Below, in pieces: positions 34,746 to 47,572 of a DNA stretch of 64,000 nt. Position 1 is the stretch's first letter, and the number at the start of each line of letters is the position of its first letter. Source of the DNA: Actinostola sp. cb2023 (lineage: Eukaryota > Cnidaria > Anthozoa > Actiniaria > Actinostolidae); NCBI GenBank assembly GCA_033675265.1, contig JAUJYZ010000103.1, positions 62,001 through 126,000 of the forward strand. The letters run 5' to 3'. The notes beneath the pieces were generated by a model. The model had not been told where the DNA came from. It saw only the letters and a list, made by a program, of their open reading frames with translations, and did not search any database. Position numbers and translations under genes: made by a program.

Positions 34746-36359
34746 CTGAAGAAGGCTGTGCGACACATGCAGTCGAAATATTATAGAAATGTCACTCATT
34801 TTTGTGGCTACTGTCTCTAATGGAGACGTAGCCACTATGCCATCGAGTGTTAAGAGGCCGTCTCCCTAAAAACCACCCACTCAAATTCGCGCCTAAAATA
34901 ATTTTTCCTGAAACTCTAGTGACTGAAAGACTTTATCAAGGTTAGTACTAAAACAGGTTTGGTTTGGTTCAAAATATTTTTCTGGTGGCGTTAGAAACCG
35001 TCAAACATTTTGACCAGCCAGGGCCCAGTAGCGACGTCTCAAAACTTGAAATTAGGCATTATTCGTGGCGCTGTAGAAACTTCAATTCGCATCATCAGGC
35101 AATGAATTTCATGTCAAATTGCTCATATATCTTTCTAGTTTTCCTAGTAACTGAGATTTATTTCCTCAATTTAACCGTTGAAGCAAAAACAAGCATATTG
35201 TGACCCCTACTAATCACCACGGATTGAGGGCTCGAAATAACCTCGATTGAGACGCTGATTTCGCAAAAGTGGCACTTATCTGGCAACTCTAGCCTATGCA
35301 ACCAAAAAGTACAGTCCTTTATTGATACAAATATGTAAAAACCTGTGTACGTTTTCAATATTTCAGAAGTTATGGCCATTTTTATAAGCACACGTGCAAC
35401 ATTTTGTGGTTTTCTGCTAGGTGCAAAATCGGCCTCTCTCAAGCAGAGTTAATTGAAAATAGGGCTTACCTTGCTTCCCAGCTCAAGGATATTTCCTTAT
35501 TCATCCATACTTGAATCCTTCAGATACTTAAATTCACAAGTAGATCCTGTTAGAAGGTAGGCATTCCCTTCGTAACTTGAAGACGGCCATTGTTGAATCG
35601 CCTGTCAGCGAGCCAGAACTCGAAATCATGACTTCTTTTCGCGCTGAATAATCTCTTGCGAGATCAATTAAGTGCTGAATTATTTTGAGAATTAAAAAAT
35701 GAACAGTCAAAGGCTTAATTTTGAGGAGAAAGTCAACATTTTAGGGCTCTACATCGAAGAAAACTAGCCATCTAGACCCTCGATGTGTTGTTGCTTCCAC
35801 AGAGGTCCGCTTAAATGAGTGAAACCGCTGGTGGAATGTATCGACACAACAGCGCGCACACAAACTTGGGCCTATGATCGTCATCTATCAGCGAAAAGAT
35901 TAAATCCTACTTCTTTTTATGCGAAAATATTTGTCGCTCAACAATATAATTTCAGAATTTATAGGTTTTTTTCACAAATTTAGGCTGGGACTACAGTATG
36001 TTTTGGTACGTATTGCGATATATATGCCGGTAGGCTATACGTTCTTGAAATCAATTATTACTGTCGCTGATTTCTGAATGCGAGTGTGCTTCCCCTTCTT
36101 AGAGCCATTTAAAAGTAATAGCTCAGTGAATTCCAGTGGTTACCTTGTCCTCCCCCACGGGCATTTGACATTTATTTCCAGAGCGTTGCTTTTTCGTTAT
36201 CAACGAAATGTACTAATCTGCTAATATTGATAATAATTGATCATCACTAATGAACGGTTACGTCGCTAGCAGCGGAAATCAAGATGCCACCGGGTAAATA
36301 TGTCAATATTCTCATTTGATACTAACATGTAATCGTAACTTACTGAAAACTTTGTACTA

Positions 36360-36527
36360 CAGTAGACCTTCCCGTAAGCGACCACCCAAAATGTCAAGCT
36401 TTGTGGTCGCTTACGAGAGGTTCAGCAACTATAGTGATTTGACTTGGAAACTTTTGGTATTTTGGAAAACTGGTCGCTCAGGAAAGGTGGTCGCTTACGA
36501 GAGTGGTTGCAACGGGAGGTTCAACTG
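36360..36527. mobile_element. pogo/Tigger-like MITE
   Basis: TA-flanked. It starts CAGTAGACCTTCCCGTAAGC and ends GAGGTTCAACTG. Internal GGTCGCTTACGAGAG is repeated in both orientations. Confidence 0.78.
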
Positions 36528-36716
36528 TATTTAGATTTCAAACATAATATCTTCAGAATCTGTAACATATGAGAAGTCAATATAAAACAAAGATCAGTTG
36601 AAGCCAATGGCAGCCGCCGCATAGCGAAACAGTTGCTAATGCACCATGGTGGGGTCACCTCATAATTCAGTACAAAATCCCCACATGCAGTGGGGCTCCG
36701 GTAAAAGTTTATTAAT

Positions 36717-37117
36717 GCCCCGTCCATCCTAATCCGTTTGAAAAAAAGGATAAAACGCTCTGCGTTCACACTAGCGTTTTCACATCGTTTTCGACTGTCC
36801 ACACTAAGGGATGAAAACGATGATCCAAAGATGCGTTTTCGCCACCAGGCTCTGCTCCGACGTTTCTTCTGTTCAAATACGCATTCTCCAGTAGCGCCAG
36901 CGATACTATCGGCTATTCCCGCGGGAAACTGGGGCTGGGTTCTGAAAAGCTCCGTTTTTTCCGTCCACACTAAAACGATAGACCTGCGTTTTCAAAAGTC
37001 TCCGCTTTCATAGATAAACATCTCCGTTTTAATTCGATCGTTTTAGTGTGGATGCTCGGTAAAAACGCATAAAAAGTATTCATTTTCAAACGAAAACGGA
37101 GTAGTGTGGACGGGGCC
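36717..37117. mobile_element. MITE of the GGCCCCGTCCACACTA family
   Basis: Ends GCCCCGTCCATCCTAATCCG and GGAGTAGTGTGGACGGGGCC. The internal CGTTTTC/GAAAACG is repeated many times. The 149-codon minus-strand frame here is an artefact of the repeat. Confidence 0.7.
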
Positions 37118-39121
37118 TAAGAGTGCAAATACCCCACCCTGGGAACTAATAGAAATCACATGCATATTCTCCCAAGCCAGTTTTTGTAACCAATTCAGTG
37201 ATATCAAAAGCGCTATCGGTACCGCAGAAATCTTGCAGCTTACTGAGTGACAGAGTCGTCCATATTTGATTATTGCACAACTCATAAAATCGCACGTTGA
37301 AACGAAAATACAAATATGTGGCGGTGAGGCGCTACCTGACGTTTCGAATTATTATTTTGCAATATTAAATACTTTTAAGAGCACCTGATAATTTTTAAGA
37401 ACTAGTACAACATTCCTACTTTTGAGTAAATGACAAATGCCCTACCCCGGGGCAGCCTTTCTCCACAAAATGCCCCATAGTTGGGATTGAGAATTTTCAG
37501 ACAATGCCCGACAAATGCCTGGGGGTACGGTAGAAGGGGAGATGGCAACCGCTGGAATTGACTGAGCCATAGCTACAGTAACATATAATTGCTTTCAATT
37601 GCGCATGCTGACCCCATTGTGGGACATTAGCAACGCTCTATATAGCTGGACATAAATGTCAAATGCCCGACATATGTATGTATGTATGCCTGAGGGAGGA
37701 CGAAATGGTACTGGAATTCAGAAATCAGCTAAAGTAATATGAATTACTTTCAAGAACGTATAGCCTATATATCTCCATGCTCGAGAGTCCACCGTTGCTC
37801 TTCGGCGCGTGCTCGGGGCGACGTTTCATCCGAGCCCGCGGCGAAGGGCATCGCTAGCTTTGCCTATGATTAGTTGTGGTTGAGATAACACTGATAACAG
37901 ATACTGAACACTCATCATGACAATAGACGGCTGTCATGTAATGATATGTATTAAATCATATTGGATTTCAAAAAATATCGCTATACATGTCAGTGATATT
38001 TTGATAAAAACTATAAAGTCTGAAATTATATTGTTGAGCGACAAATATTTTCGCATAAAAGGATATAATAGGATTTTAAATATTTTCGCTGATACATAGG
38101 CCCAAGTTTGTGCGCGCGCTGTTGTATCGATACATTCCACCAGCGGTTTCACTCATTTAAGCGGACCTATGTGGAAGCAACAACACATCGAGGGTCTAGA
38201 TGGCTAGTTTTCTTCGATGTAGAGCCCTAAAATGTTGACTTTCTCCTCAAAATTAAGCCTTTGACTGTTCATTTTTTAATTCTCAAAATAATTCAGCACT
38301 TAATTGATCTCGCAAGAGATTATTCAGCGCGAAAAGAAGTCATGATTTCGAGTTCTGGCTCGCTGACAGGCGATTCAACAATGGCCGTCTTCAAGTTACG
38401 AAGGGAATGCCTACCTTCTAACAGGATCTACTTGTGAATTTAAGTATCTGAAGGATTCAAGTATGGATGAATAAGGAAATATCCTTGAGCTGGGAAGCAA
38501 GGTAAGCCCTATTTTCAATTAACTCTGCTTGAGAGAGGCCGATTTTGCGCCTAGCAGAAAACCACAAAATGTTGCACGTGTGCTTATAAAAATGGCCATA
38601 ACTTCTGAAATATTGAAAACGTACACAGGTTTTTACATATTTGTATCAATAAAGGACTGTACTTTTTGGTTGCATAGGCTAGAGTTGCCAGATAAGTGCC
38701 ACTTTTGCGAAATCAGCGTCTCAATCGAGGTTATTTCGAGCCCTCAATCCGTGGTGATTAGTAGGGGTCACAATATGCTTGTTTTTGCTTCAACGGTTAA
38801 ATTGAGGAAATAAATCTCAGTTACTAGGAAAACTAGAAAGATATGTGAGCAATTTGACATGAAATTCATTGCCTGATGATGCGAATTGAAGTTTCTACAG
38901 CGCCACGAATAATGCCTAATTTCAAGTTTTGAGACGTCGCTACTGGGCCCTGGCTGGTCAAAATGTTTGACGGTTTCTAACGCCGCCAGAAAAATATTTT
39001 GAACCAAACCAAACCTGTTTTAGTACTAACCTTGATAAAGTCTTTCAGTCACTAGAGTTTCAGGAAAAATTATTTTAGGCGCGAATTTGAGTGGGTGGTT
39101 TTTAGGGAGACGGCCTCTTAA

Positions 39122-39689
39122 GTCCGTAAGTAAGTAAATATGTGAGTAATCCGGATAGCGTTCGGAACTAGTCAGGTGATCGAAAATCAGCCACGATGTC
39201 GCGACGATGTGTCCGATGGTTACCCGATGGCTTATTCGTCTGATTGTCGGCATTTTATCGACTACGAAAACATAGAAAATACGTCGTTCCATGTCGGCAT
39301 GTGCTTTTCGCTTCACGCTTTGTTTAGAAGGTATGTTTACACTCTACTCTACTCTACTCTACTATTCTATGCTATTTTGCACTAGAAACAAGACACATCT
39401 CTCGTGAAAAGTGTCAAGTGTTTGTTCATAAAGATGTTTTCAAGTTTTTCAGTGACGATTTGTTGAGATTTAATATTTTCCAGCCCGGAATATCGATTGT
39501 GTTTGTTTGTCCTTTTATAATAGCTCCATCAGTCCATGACGATCGACTAGTTTGTGTAGTCGAGCACCTCCAATGGCTCCATGTAAACTGCCTGATGTTA
39601 AAGGTTCAAGTAATTCACTTCGAGGAACAAATATTTAAGCTTATATGAGACACAAACAAACACGGCTCTCGTTACTCTTTGTCCCAAAA
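39122..39689. other. No gene recognised
   Basis: Unique-looking DNA with a short (CTCTA)n patch at about 39340-39362. Two plus-strand frames of about 70-76 codons carry no motif. Confidence 0.5.
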
Positions 39690-39893
39690 TACGCTAAAAG
39701 CCGTTCTAATCGCTAAATAAATCACATACAGGACTCAAGTAGATATTCATCTTTATTTTGAAAGTAGTTTTAGAAATTCTAGATATCAAAAGGACAGGAT
39801 TCTAAAGTGAATTTACGGCCATTTTTGTATCCTGTATCGATCAAATAAGACACAGGAAGCCCAATACACAAACAGAGGGTGGTGAGCCTGTGA
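39690..39893 (+). repeat. Dispersed repeat copy 2 (partner 17503-17702)
   Basis: Shares CCGTTCTAATCGCTAAATAA, TATCAAAAGGAC and AAATAAGACACAGGAAGCCC with the interior of the transposon at 17405-18113. Confidence 0.75.
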
Positions 39894-40105
39894 AATATCT
39901 TTACACACAAGAGATGTGTCTGGTTTCTGGTGCAAAATAGCATAAATTCATAGTATATTAGAGTGTAAACTTATCTTCAAATTAGAGATACTATTTATTA
40001 ATATACTCAAAGTTTTCATATATTTAGGACATTTAGGCGAAGTCAAATAAATAAATAAACACCACTAGTTCAAAGTTGAGTTCAACGATCTTACATGTAT
40101 ATATA

Positions 40106-40390
40106 CAGCCCTTTGCAAAAATTCGGTAAATCAAGTATATCAGTATATCCATATATCGGGTGCATTATGGGTAATTGAAAAAGTCCCCTAGATGATGTTT
40201 CACGCAAGCATCGAGCAAGCAACATTGGTGAAACTCTAGAATGTTATGTGTTTTAATCTCTAGTTTGTTGTTTGTAAGTCAGTCGCTGCTGCATATTTTG
40301 TGGAAAAACTCGAAAATAGTATTACCCATAATGCACCCGATATATGGATATACTGATATGCTTGATTTACAGAATTTTTGCAATCGGCTG
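40106..40390. mobile_element. TA-flanked foldback MITE
   Basis: Starts CAGCCCTTTGCAAAAATTC and ends GAATTTTTGCAATCGGCTG. Arms of about 75 bp include ATATATCGGGTGCATTATGG. The same end sequences occur in the larger element 55036-56325. Confidence 0.82.
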
Positions 40391-40795
40391 TATACAGAAC
40401 ATTGTTAAATTAATGTTAGTGATCAATGCTATCGATATTGATTGAATTATTAAAAACTGTTAAACTTAGCATTATATATGGAACCAAGAACAATTTCCAG
40501 CAGATAGTTCAAACATACTAGTCAACATACAACATGATACTAATCAATCCAACTACACATTGCTTTTACATTTCAAGACTGCAGTACCTACATGTAGTTT
40601 ATATAGACTACCTTTTTTGTTTATTTACAGTAGCCACATGCAGTCCTTGACTGCCCATTTTTGCTCTGTGTGGCCACTATGAACGGAATTGAAAATCACA
40701 GGCAATACAAACAATTATTTGGTTTTTAGAGTATCTCTCGATCCATTCTTTGAAATGAATTGGACGACCTCGCAGTAATAGTCAGCAGTTGTATT

Positions 40796-40969
40796 ATTAT
40801 AAGTAATAGCATGACATGAGGGTGATTAGTGATTAAATGTCCTCGAAAGCCGAGGGAGGTTGAGTTGAAGTCCCGAGGCCGTAGGTCGAGGGACTTTTAC
40901 TAAACCTCCCGAGGCTTGAGGGGACATTCAATCACTAATCACCCTCATGTCATGCTGTTACTTTGTAAT
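40796..40969. mobile_element. Foldback MITE
   Basis: Arms of about 65 bp: TAGCATGACATGAGGGTGAT and ATCACCCTCATGTCATGCTG. The loop is rich in CGAGG: GTCCCGAGGCCGTAGGTCGA. Confidence 0.83.
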
Positions 40970-41112
40970 ATCATGATTACCGAGGAATAAAACTACTCTT
41001 TGGAAATATATGTTAGTTTTAGTACGATGCATAAATTATAGAGTATTACAAAGATGCTGATTTGCGGCATACTATAGGGAATTTACCTTTGCTAAATGAC
41101 ACAGTGTAATTG

Positions 41113-41216
41113 AATAAATAAATAAATCAATAAATAAATAAATAAATAATCAATCAATCAATAAATAAATAAATAAATAAATACATAAATAAATAAATAA
41201 ATACATAAATAAATAA
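41113..41216. repeat. (AAAT)n microsatellite
   Basis: Tetranucleotide AAAT/AATC runs with slips to AATC and ACAT. Confidence 0.93.
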
Positions 41217-41591
41217 TGTCAATAATAAGACATTCATGATAAATGAGCGAGTATTTACTGTGCTTTCTTCTTCACAGCACATGCGCAAAGAATAACTAGA
41301 GTCTTGATCAATGCCTAGTATTGGCTCATTGCCATATAGATTCAATTCTTTGTGCAAGAAATAGTCCGGAAAATAAAGAATTACAGTCCTTGCATATGCT
41401 CTGCTCATGCGCATAGGACATTGCATCGAGGACATTGCATCCCACATGTTTTGAAACCTTAAATAGTATGGAGTAGAGCCTGCTTTCAGATTAAAGCGCA
41501 TTCGGACATAGTGGTATTGCCTCTACTCTGTCCAAGGTCCCGATGATTAGTTCTAATCGTCTCTCATTAATTAATATTTTATGAGGGAACT

Positions 41592-43078
41592 GGTACCTAA
41601 AATTTCCAAATAAAAATAATGTCGTAGGAAAGCTTCACGTGCACTTTTGTTCTTTTAGTTGAGAAAGTGTCAGGCTTTATCTCGCAATGCAGCATTTTTG
41701 GGAAATAAAACTATAAGGACACAGAATGTCCAAATTAGCTTTAATTTCGACCTATCGGCGACATTTTTCTCGTTGAAACTCAAAACTTAATGCCAAAACA
41801 CGACTATCTTGCACTTTTAGTTGATCTCTGATGATGGAAAATTATCTTTCAGTGCACAGGAATAAGTTTCATCCATATTTGAGATAAGTGAGTCGTCGAT
41901 ATATTTAAAACTCCGCCAATGTAAAAATTAGCATAGGTCGTCAAGAAAGAGTGAGATGGATTTTTATTTTATATTTTATAATTACGTACAACTATTATTT
42001 CATGCCGCAAAATGTAAATATTCCAAGGACTTATATGTTTGCAGTGTCAGCAAAGTGGTAATCGAGCCGTAGTATCCAAATTATTACTCATGCCCAGGCC
42101 TAAGGCCGGGCACGAGTCTAAGAATGGAGACCGTATTTTTTTTAGTGGTCACCGTACGCGTCGCGATATGGAAGAAGGAGACAAGAAGTCTGACCACAAG
42201 AGAGATTACAAATCACAAACCAATCAGGAGGCACCGGAGGTCAAGGGGCAAGTTCAGCCGTCAAATTACGCTTATCTCACATACAAATGCACACGCCGTT
42301 AGCGGTAGACCTACTCTAAAAGATGTCAAGCGTTTTCGGACCAGGTCGTTCCGCGGACTCAAAATCATATCTGAAAAATCTGAAAAAAATCATATCAAAA
42401 TCTTATGGAATATCAAATGCAAGTGAAAAAACTGTGAACACAAATTACGACCAAATTGACAAAACAATGACTATTGACAGTTCGTTCCTGATCTCTTCGT
42501 TCTTCACAGCTCAGTCCCTCACCGAATGGAAGGCCCATATGCTACAATGCATCCCAGTGCTCAATCGCACCAGGTCACGAGTGAACGCTTATTAAAGCGT
42601 CTAGTTCCTGAATAAGCGTCATTTTAAAGTAAAACGTTAACTCTGCTAATTTACTTCTAAATCTATATGAAGTAAGTTCTGAGCATTTCAGAGTGAAGAA
42701 CAACAATTTTTGGAAACGGGCAGGCAATGGTGTGTATTTCATCAACGAATTATGCTAATTTTCACCATTGCAGGCGTTTATAATGTGGCTGAAATTGCTC
42801 AAATATGGTTGAAATTATTCCTGTGCACTGAAATATAATAATCCATCATCAGAGATGACGTCGACCTTAAGGTTTGAGTTTCAACGAGAAAAAAACATTT
42901 AAACCTTTAAACCTTTAAAAATGAAATTAATGCTAATTTGGACATTCCGTGACCTTATAGTTTTATTTCTCAAAAATGCTGCATTGCGAGTTAAAGGCTG
43001 ACACATTCTCAACTAAAAGCACAAAAGCTTTACTACGGCATTATTTTTATTTGGAAACTTTAGGTACCAGATCAGATA
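41592..43078. mobile_element. Foldback element with about 300-bp arms
   Basis: Outer ends GGTACCTAAAATTTCC and GGAAACTTTAGGTACC. The arms pair through CAATGCAGCATTTTTGGGAA, ATTAGCTTTAATTT and TTATTCCTGTGCACTG in inverse. The spacer has plus-strand frames of 87-100 codons with no recognised motif. Confidence 0.75.
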
Positions 43079-43507
43079 CCGTTTTTGTACCTCAAGCATT
43101 GCCTATATTTCAACATTCTGTACATGGTGTACCTGTTTTAAACCAAATTTAAATAATAACTCCCGAAGTTACAGAAAAATAAACACCATAGTTGGAAAGA
43201 CCATAAACGTTTATTATACGTGAGCTTACCATCATTGTTGTAGAGCAAACGGTAAACACACACTGACTCTTCAAATTTGCCTTATAATTTGGCTGAAAAA
43301 TGGTACTTGTCAAACTGGTTTTTAAAAACTGCAAATTTCTCCTAAAATAATATTATCTGGAACTTTTTAGTATTTTCCCTAAAATAGATCATTGAATTGA
43401 AAGGAATGATGAGCTATATGCAGCAGTTCTGCTAGTGGGGACACGACTCTCACACTCACTTCTTACTACATTCTATATTCTGTACACCCAACACTCCGCA
43501 TCTCACT

Positions 43508-43680
43508 AGTTCGTTTTTATTGAGGGAGGAAAACCGAAGTACCCCGAGAAAAACCCTCGAAAACGAACTGACAAAATCAACTCACATGAAGCGTCCGACC
43601 ACGGGGTCCGTGAATTGAACCAGGCTCCACAGCGGTAATAATAATAATAACCAACTTTATTTACTGAGCTAGGGAAAACA
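43508..43680. mobile_element. SINE-like repeat fragment
   Basis: TTGAGGGAGGAAAACCGAAG then TACCCCGAGAAAAACCCTCG, followed by an AAT run and CAACTTTATTTA. The 'GGAGGAAAACCGGAGTACCC' type of block is widespread in invertebrate SINEs. Partial copy. Confidence 0.6.
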
Positions 43681-43687
43681 CGTAACA

Positions 43688-44500
43688 CAGGGGCGTAGCG
43701 TGCATATACGCACGTACGCACCTGCGTATAATTTAAAATCCTTAAAATATAAATATAATAAGAAACATAAAAATATGTTAAAAAAATGAAATCTAAGACA
43801 AAATGTTAACAGCTGACTCAGTATAAACTTACTGGAAACTACTCTCAGAAGGCAGGAAATGCTATTTCAGAGACCCTATATTTCATTTTTTTTCGGGGAG
43901 CATGCCCCCGCACCCCCTACGAGACCTACGAGCTCTCGCGTTCGAGGCTCGTCAAATTGTGCCACCAGATAACTTCCCCCTTGCAGTCAGTGTACATGTA
44001 TAATTAGCAATTATTGGACGAAGTTGAACAAAATATCATGATTTGTCAGTGGCGAGCAGATTAATTATTTGCAGATGCCGAAAGCACTGACAAAATCACG
44101 ATATTAGGAAGTTATCTGCAGTGACGTAGTCGTCTCTTGACCAATGAAAATCCCGGAGAAAATAATGTGAATGATGTTAGTACAAGTATAGCAGCCCCAG
44201 TAAACAATCTCTGATCAAACAAAATAAATACCAAAAAAATCTGGCTTCGCCTCGGGTTGTTATATCGCTAATAGACCTCGGTAGCAGTATATAAGCTTTA
44301 CATAAATCCTTTACATAAATCCCCAAAAAATGAGTGATAGATGCATTTTACTATGTATTTATGTAGCGAGAAAGTCCGCTGGAAAACGAAGAAAATGGTA
44401 TTTCCAATTAAAGCTCTAGATTTCTAAATTTCTAGGGGGGCATGCCCCTCACCCCCTAGAAGCTCACGCCTTCGGCGCTCGTTGCCCTACTACGCCCTTG
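43688..44500. mobile_element. Nonautonomous DNA transposon, hAT-like ends
   Basis: CAGGGGCGTAGCG at the left and CTACTACGCCCTTG at the right. Two internal GGGGGCATGCCCC/GGGGGGCATGCCCC blocks at about 43910 and 44434. The flanks share only TAACA, so the target duplication is unclear. Confidence 0.6.
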
Positions 44501-47204
44501 TAACAGTCATGGACTGACGAACTTGTGGCCCTCCTACAATAATTAAATAATCTACACTCACAATGGTGAGAGGCTAGTTGTTACCACTCGGCCACCCTTG
44601 CTCCTGATGGATGTTTACCATGGGAATTCCGTGCATTAAACTGCGTAAGCCAGGTGTACAAAGCCACCTGTGGATGTGATTAATCACTGACATAGTCATG
44701 CATGTGTAGCTAAAAACACATGATCCCGCGCGCTGATTCAGGTTTGAAATCCCCTTCAAAGACCAAAAGTCGGCTGATGCAGTACGAAATCAGCTACGCA
44801 ACCATTCCGAAGTTAATGATCGCATTGGATTGTGGGACTGTTTTGAGGGACACCATTTATCTTCAAATTGTAGCAAAATGCTTTTAAACGTCTACTCTTG
44901 ATCCAATTTTCAGTAAATCACTTTATTCTTGCGCATTTTGGTACTGAGACTGCGTTTTCAGGTGCAATTACGAAAAGTGTGTCCCCAAAACAGCCCCATG
45001 ATTCAATGCGATTCTGCAATTTCGGAATGGCTATATATGCGTCGTATATAACTTCAAGTGTGACTTGTGCGACACAAGTTATGTTGGTTATGCCTGCCGG
45101 CATCTATATAGATCAGCGCATTGAGGAGCTTAGCCAACACATTGCCGTGCAACAAGCCCGCTGAGAATATCACTCAGCTCTTTACCACCTTACGTCGATG
45201 CAAAGACAGATTCGAGTGTCTGATCTTTGAGATGCTGCTTTTTATTCAAGAACTTCATCCAAATCTCAACAAACAATGGGACTCAATTAGAGCGAAATTG
45301 TTCAGTACAGTGCTTCGCAGTGACTGCTCTTCAACTAATTATTATTCATAATTAATGCGCTCTATTAAAACTCTGTACAGTGACTCAACACTTATCCTTG
45401 AAAATGGCGTTAGCAACGTCGAAACCTAGGAACTTTGTAATCTTAAATTTTATCGTATAATGTTATCCAAAGAGATTTCTTGTACCAGAAAGTTTGTCTG
45501 AGAAAATCGAAGTTCAAGTTTATGCAAATGAGGACGATTTTTTATTATCGGGATTACAAGCTCTGACACGGTTATGATTTCTATTGTGTTTTCCTTATGA
45601 ATTATTAATAAATATGATAAGTAAACATGTGCAACTTTAAGCGTTGAAATGTTCTGTTCTTCGTGTTTCCCTCTGACTTAAAGAACAAAGGTTTTTTAGA
45701 GTTTAATTTAATACTTGTTGCAAAATGAGCGTTGGTATTTGGCCAATACGATTGTGAGTATGTTATTAGATTTGACATTATAATTCAAAATTGATGTTCC
45801 AATTTTATGCAATGAAAGGCAGTTTGCTGCCATATGTATTCAATAGTTATATTAGAAATGCTATAAGGAAAGTGAGTGGGCGAAGGGGATTTGCCTGTCC
45901 AAACCGAATGTTATTCTATGTAAACAATATCCTAAAACTTACTCGGGAACAAAACAGATCTGTTCTAAACAATAACAAAATATCATATGACTTTCCGTTA
46001 ATATGAGTCAATGAAACCTTCATGCTCATCCGTTCAAATAATCTGAGCTTGAAAGCATTCTCTGTTTGTTTATGTTTTCATTGGAGTTTAAGCTGTTGTT
46101 CCACTTTCCAAACAATGGAAATTCTGTAGCAAAAAGTTTATTTTTATTTGTATTCATTTTTTCTTTTCCTTCTTTCATTTCCGATGTGTTGCTTCTCGCT
46201 GTGAGGGACTGTAGCACCCTAGTGATATGTGTCGTCAATTGTGAACAACAGAAATTTAACCAATTATAAAAGATATTAACGTCAGCGAGAAAGGGTTTGT
46301 TTTGGGCAAACACAAACAGCTTCCTTTTCATGAATGTATATCATCCACGCTATCATGCACTCGGCCGTTTTAAGTATGTGGAGTTGTGTCTTTGTACTCT
46401 ATATATGTATTTGGCAAAAGGTAATTCAATCAATCGAATTAGGGTTAAAAACCACCATTTTGAGATTGTAAATTCTTCTTATCTTCAAGATAATGTCTAA
46501 ACGTAACTGACCGCCTCCTCAAGAGAGTTGGGTTTCGAGAGTAATGCCTTTCGTTGGTAAGTGTAAAACTTTAATCCTTTCCTCGTACTGATAATCGTAG
46601 TTATAAACACAAACATACTCCAACTAAACATAGCGCGTACAGATGAAAAGCAAGGCTCACTGATGGAGGTATGTCCAAGACAAAGATTAGTGTCGCCGTT
46701 AAACTTGCCAGTTCCTTATACAGCTAGTAACCAAATTATCGTATAAATTTCATTGATGAGAAAACTTGTACTGCTATGTTCTATTAATATGAACATTTTG
46801 TTCAACGGCTGTTATTGGGTTTAATTTACTCCTTACTCTATCTTAGAGTCGTTTTCGTATGAGTGCAGGAGACCTACGGCATGGAGTTACGGTCATGGTA
46901 CGGAATCGAAGACATTCTATTCAACCAATCACAGCGCGCAAAATCATTGCTCAACCAATCAGACATAATTTGCGGTACTCCCAGAAAAGTAGTTATTTTA
47001 TAAAAGAAATATAAACCGGTTTTCCGTGTTTAAAAAATACTTAAACACGCGGGATTGATGTTGGCAGAACACTCAAGCACTCAAGCATCGCCTACGGCTC
47101 GCGGTTTCCTACGCTTCTCTCGTGTTCTCCCAACTTCGATTCACGCGTGTTTAGATGGGAGTATACAGCTATTTCAGAAAAGCCGGGTTGGTTAAGGTTT
47201 TGTT
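44501..47204. other. No gene recognised
   Basis: Frames are at most about 101 codons (for example 46026-46331 minus and 44898-45164 plus) with no family motif and no consistent splice structure that I can see. Confidence 0.5.
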
Positions 47205-47333
47205 GCATCTTGCATCTTGCATCTTGCATCTTGCATCTTGCATCTTGCATCTTGCATCTTGCATCTTGCATCTTGCATCTTGCATCTTGCATCTTGCATC
47301 TTGCATCTTGCATCTTGCATCTTGCATCTTGCA
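47205..47333. repeat. (GCATCTT)n heptanucleotide repeat
   Basis: About 18 uninterrupted heptamers. AAGATGCAACA, the reverse complement form, appears again twice at 47516-47540, about 180 bp away. Cys-Ile-Leu-His frames here are artefacts. Confidence 0.97.
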
Positions 47334-47572
47334 TACCAAGCCCGAAATGTATTGTGGATTATATGTAAATAATGTCAGCATGCACATACAGAAGAAAATA
47401 TGCCGGCTCCATATTGCGAAGACAAAGTTTAGGAAAATTCCCAGAGTCCACATTGTTGTGACCTTTCAATGATTCCATTCACATCGCCCATACTGCATTT
47501 CGGGTTTGGTATGCAAGATGCAACAAGCAAGATGCAACAAAACCTTCACCAACCTTTTTTGAAATAGCTGTA

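Larger units (their letters stand above)
34854..39117. mobile_element. 4.26-kb palindromic element with TTAA target duplication
   Basis: Flanked by TTAA (34850-34853 and 39118-39121). Ends GAGGCCGTCTCCCTAAAAAC and GTTTTTAGGGAGACGGCCTC are perfect inverses. Arms remain highly similar for about 1.1 kb (to about 35980 and from about 37990), then pair more loosely to about 36195/37620. The centre carries a pogo-like MITE (36360-36527) and a GGCCCCGTCC-family MITE (36717-37117). No transposase frame was seen. TTAA duplication suggests a Kolobok- or piggyBac-type mobiliser. Confidence 0.88.

Noticed and set aside
34964..35442. Two small conserved proteins (also found inverted at 38529-39007)
   Set aside because: Their apparent conservation is simply that they lie in the two arms of one palindrome.
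36521..36970. 149-codon minus-strand protein
   Set aside because: It spans a pogo-like MITE end and a GGCCCCGTCC-family MITE with repeated CGTTTTC; no motif.
47092..47472. Cys-Ile-Leu-His or Lys-Met-Gln-Asp-Ala-Arg repeat proteins
   Set aside because: Both strands of the (GCATCTT)n repeat are open in several frames; no gene structure.
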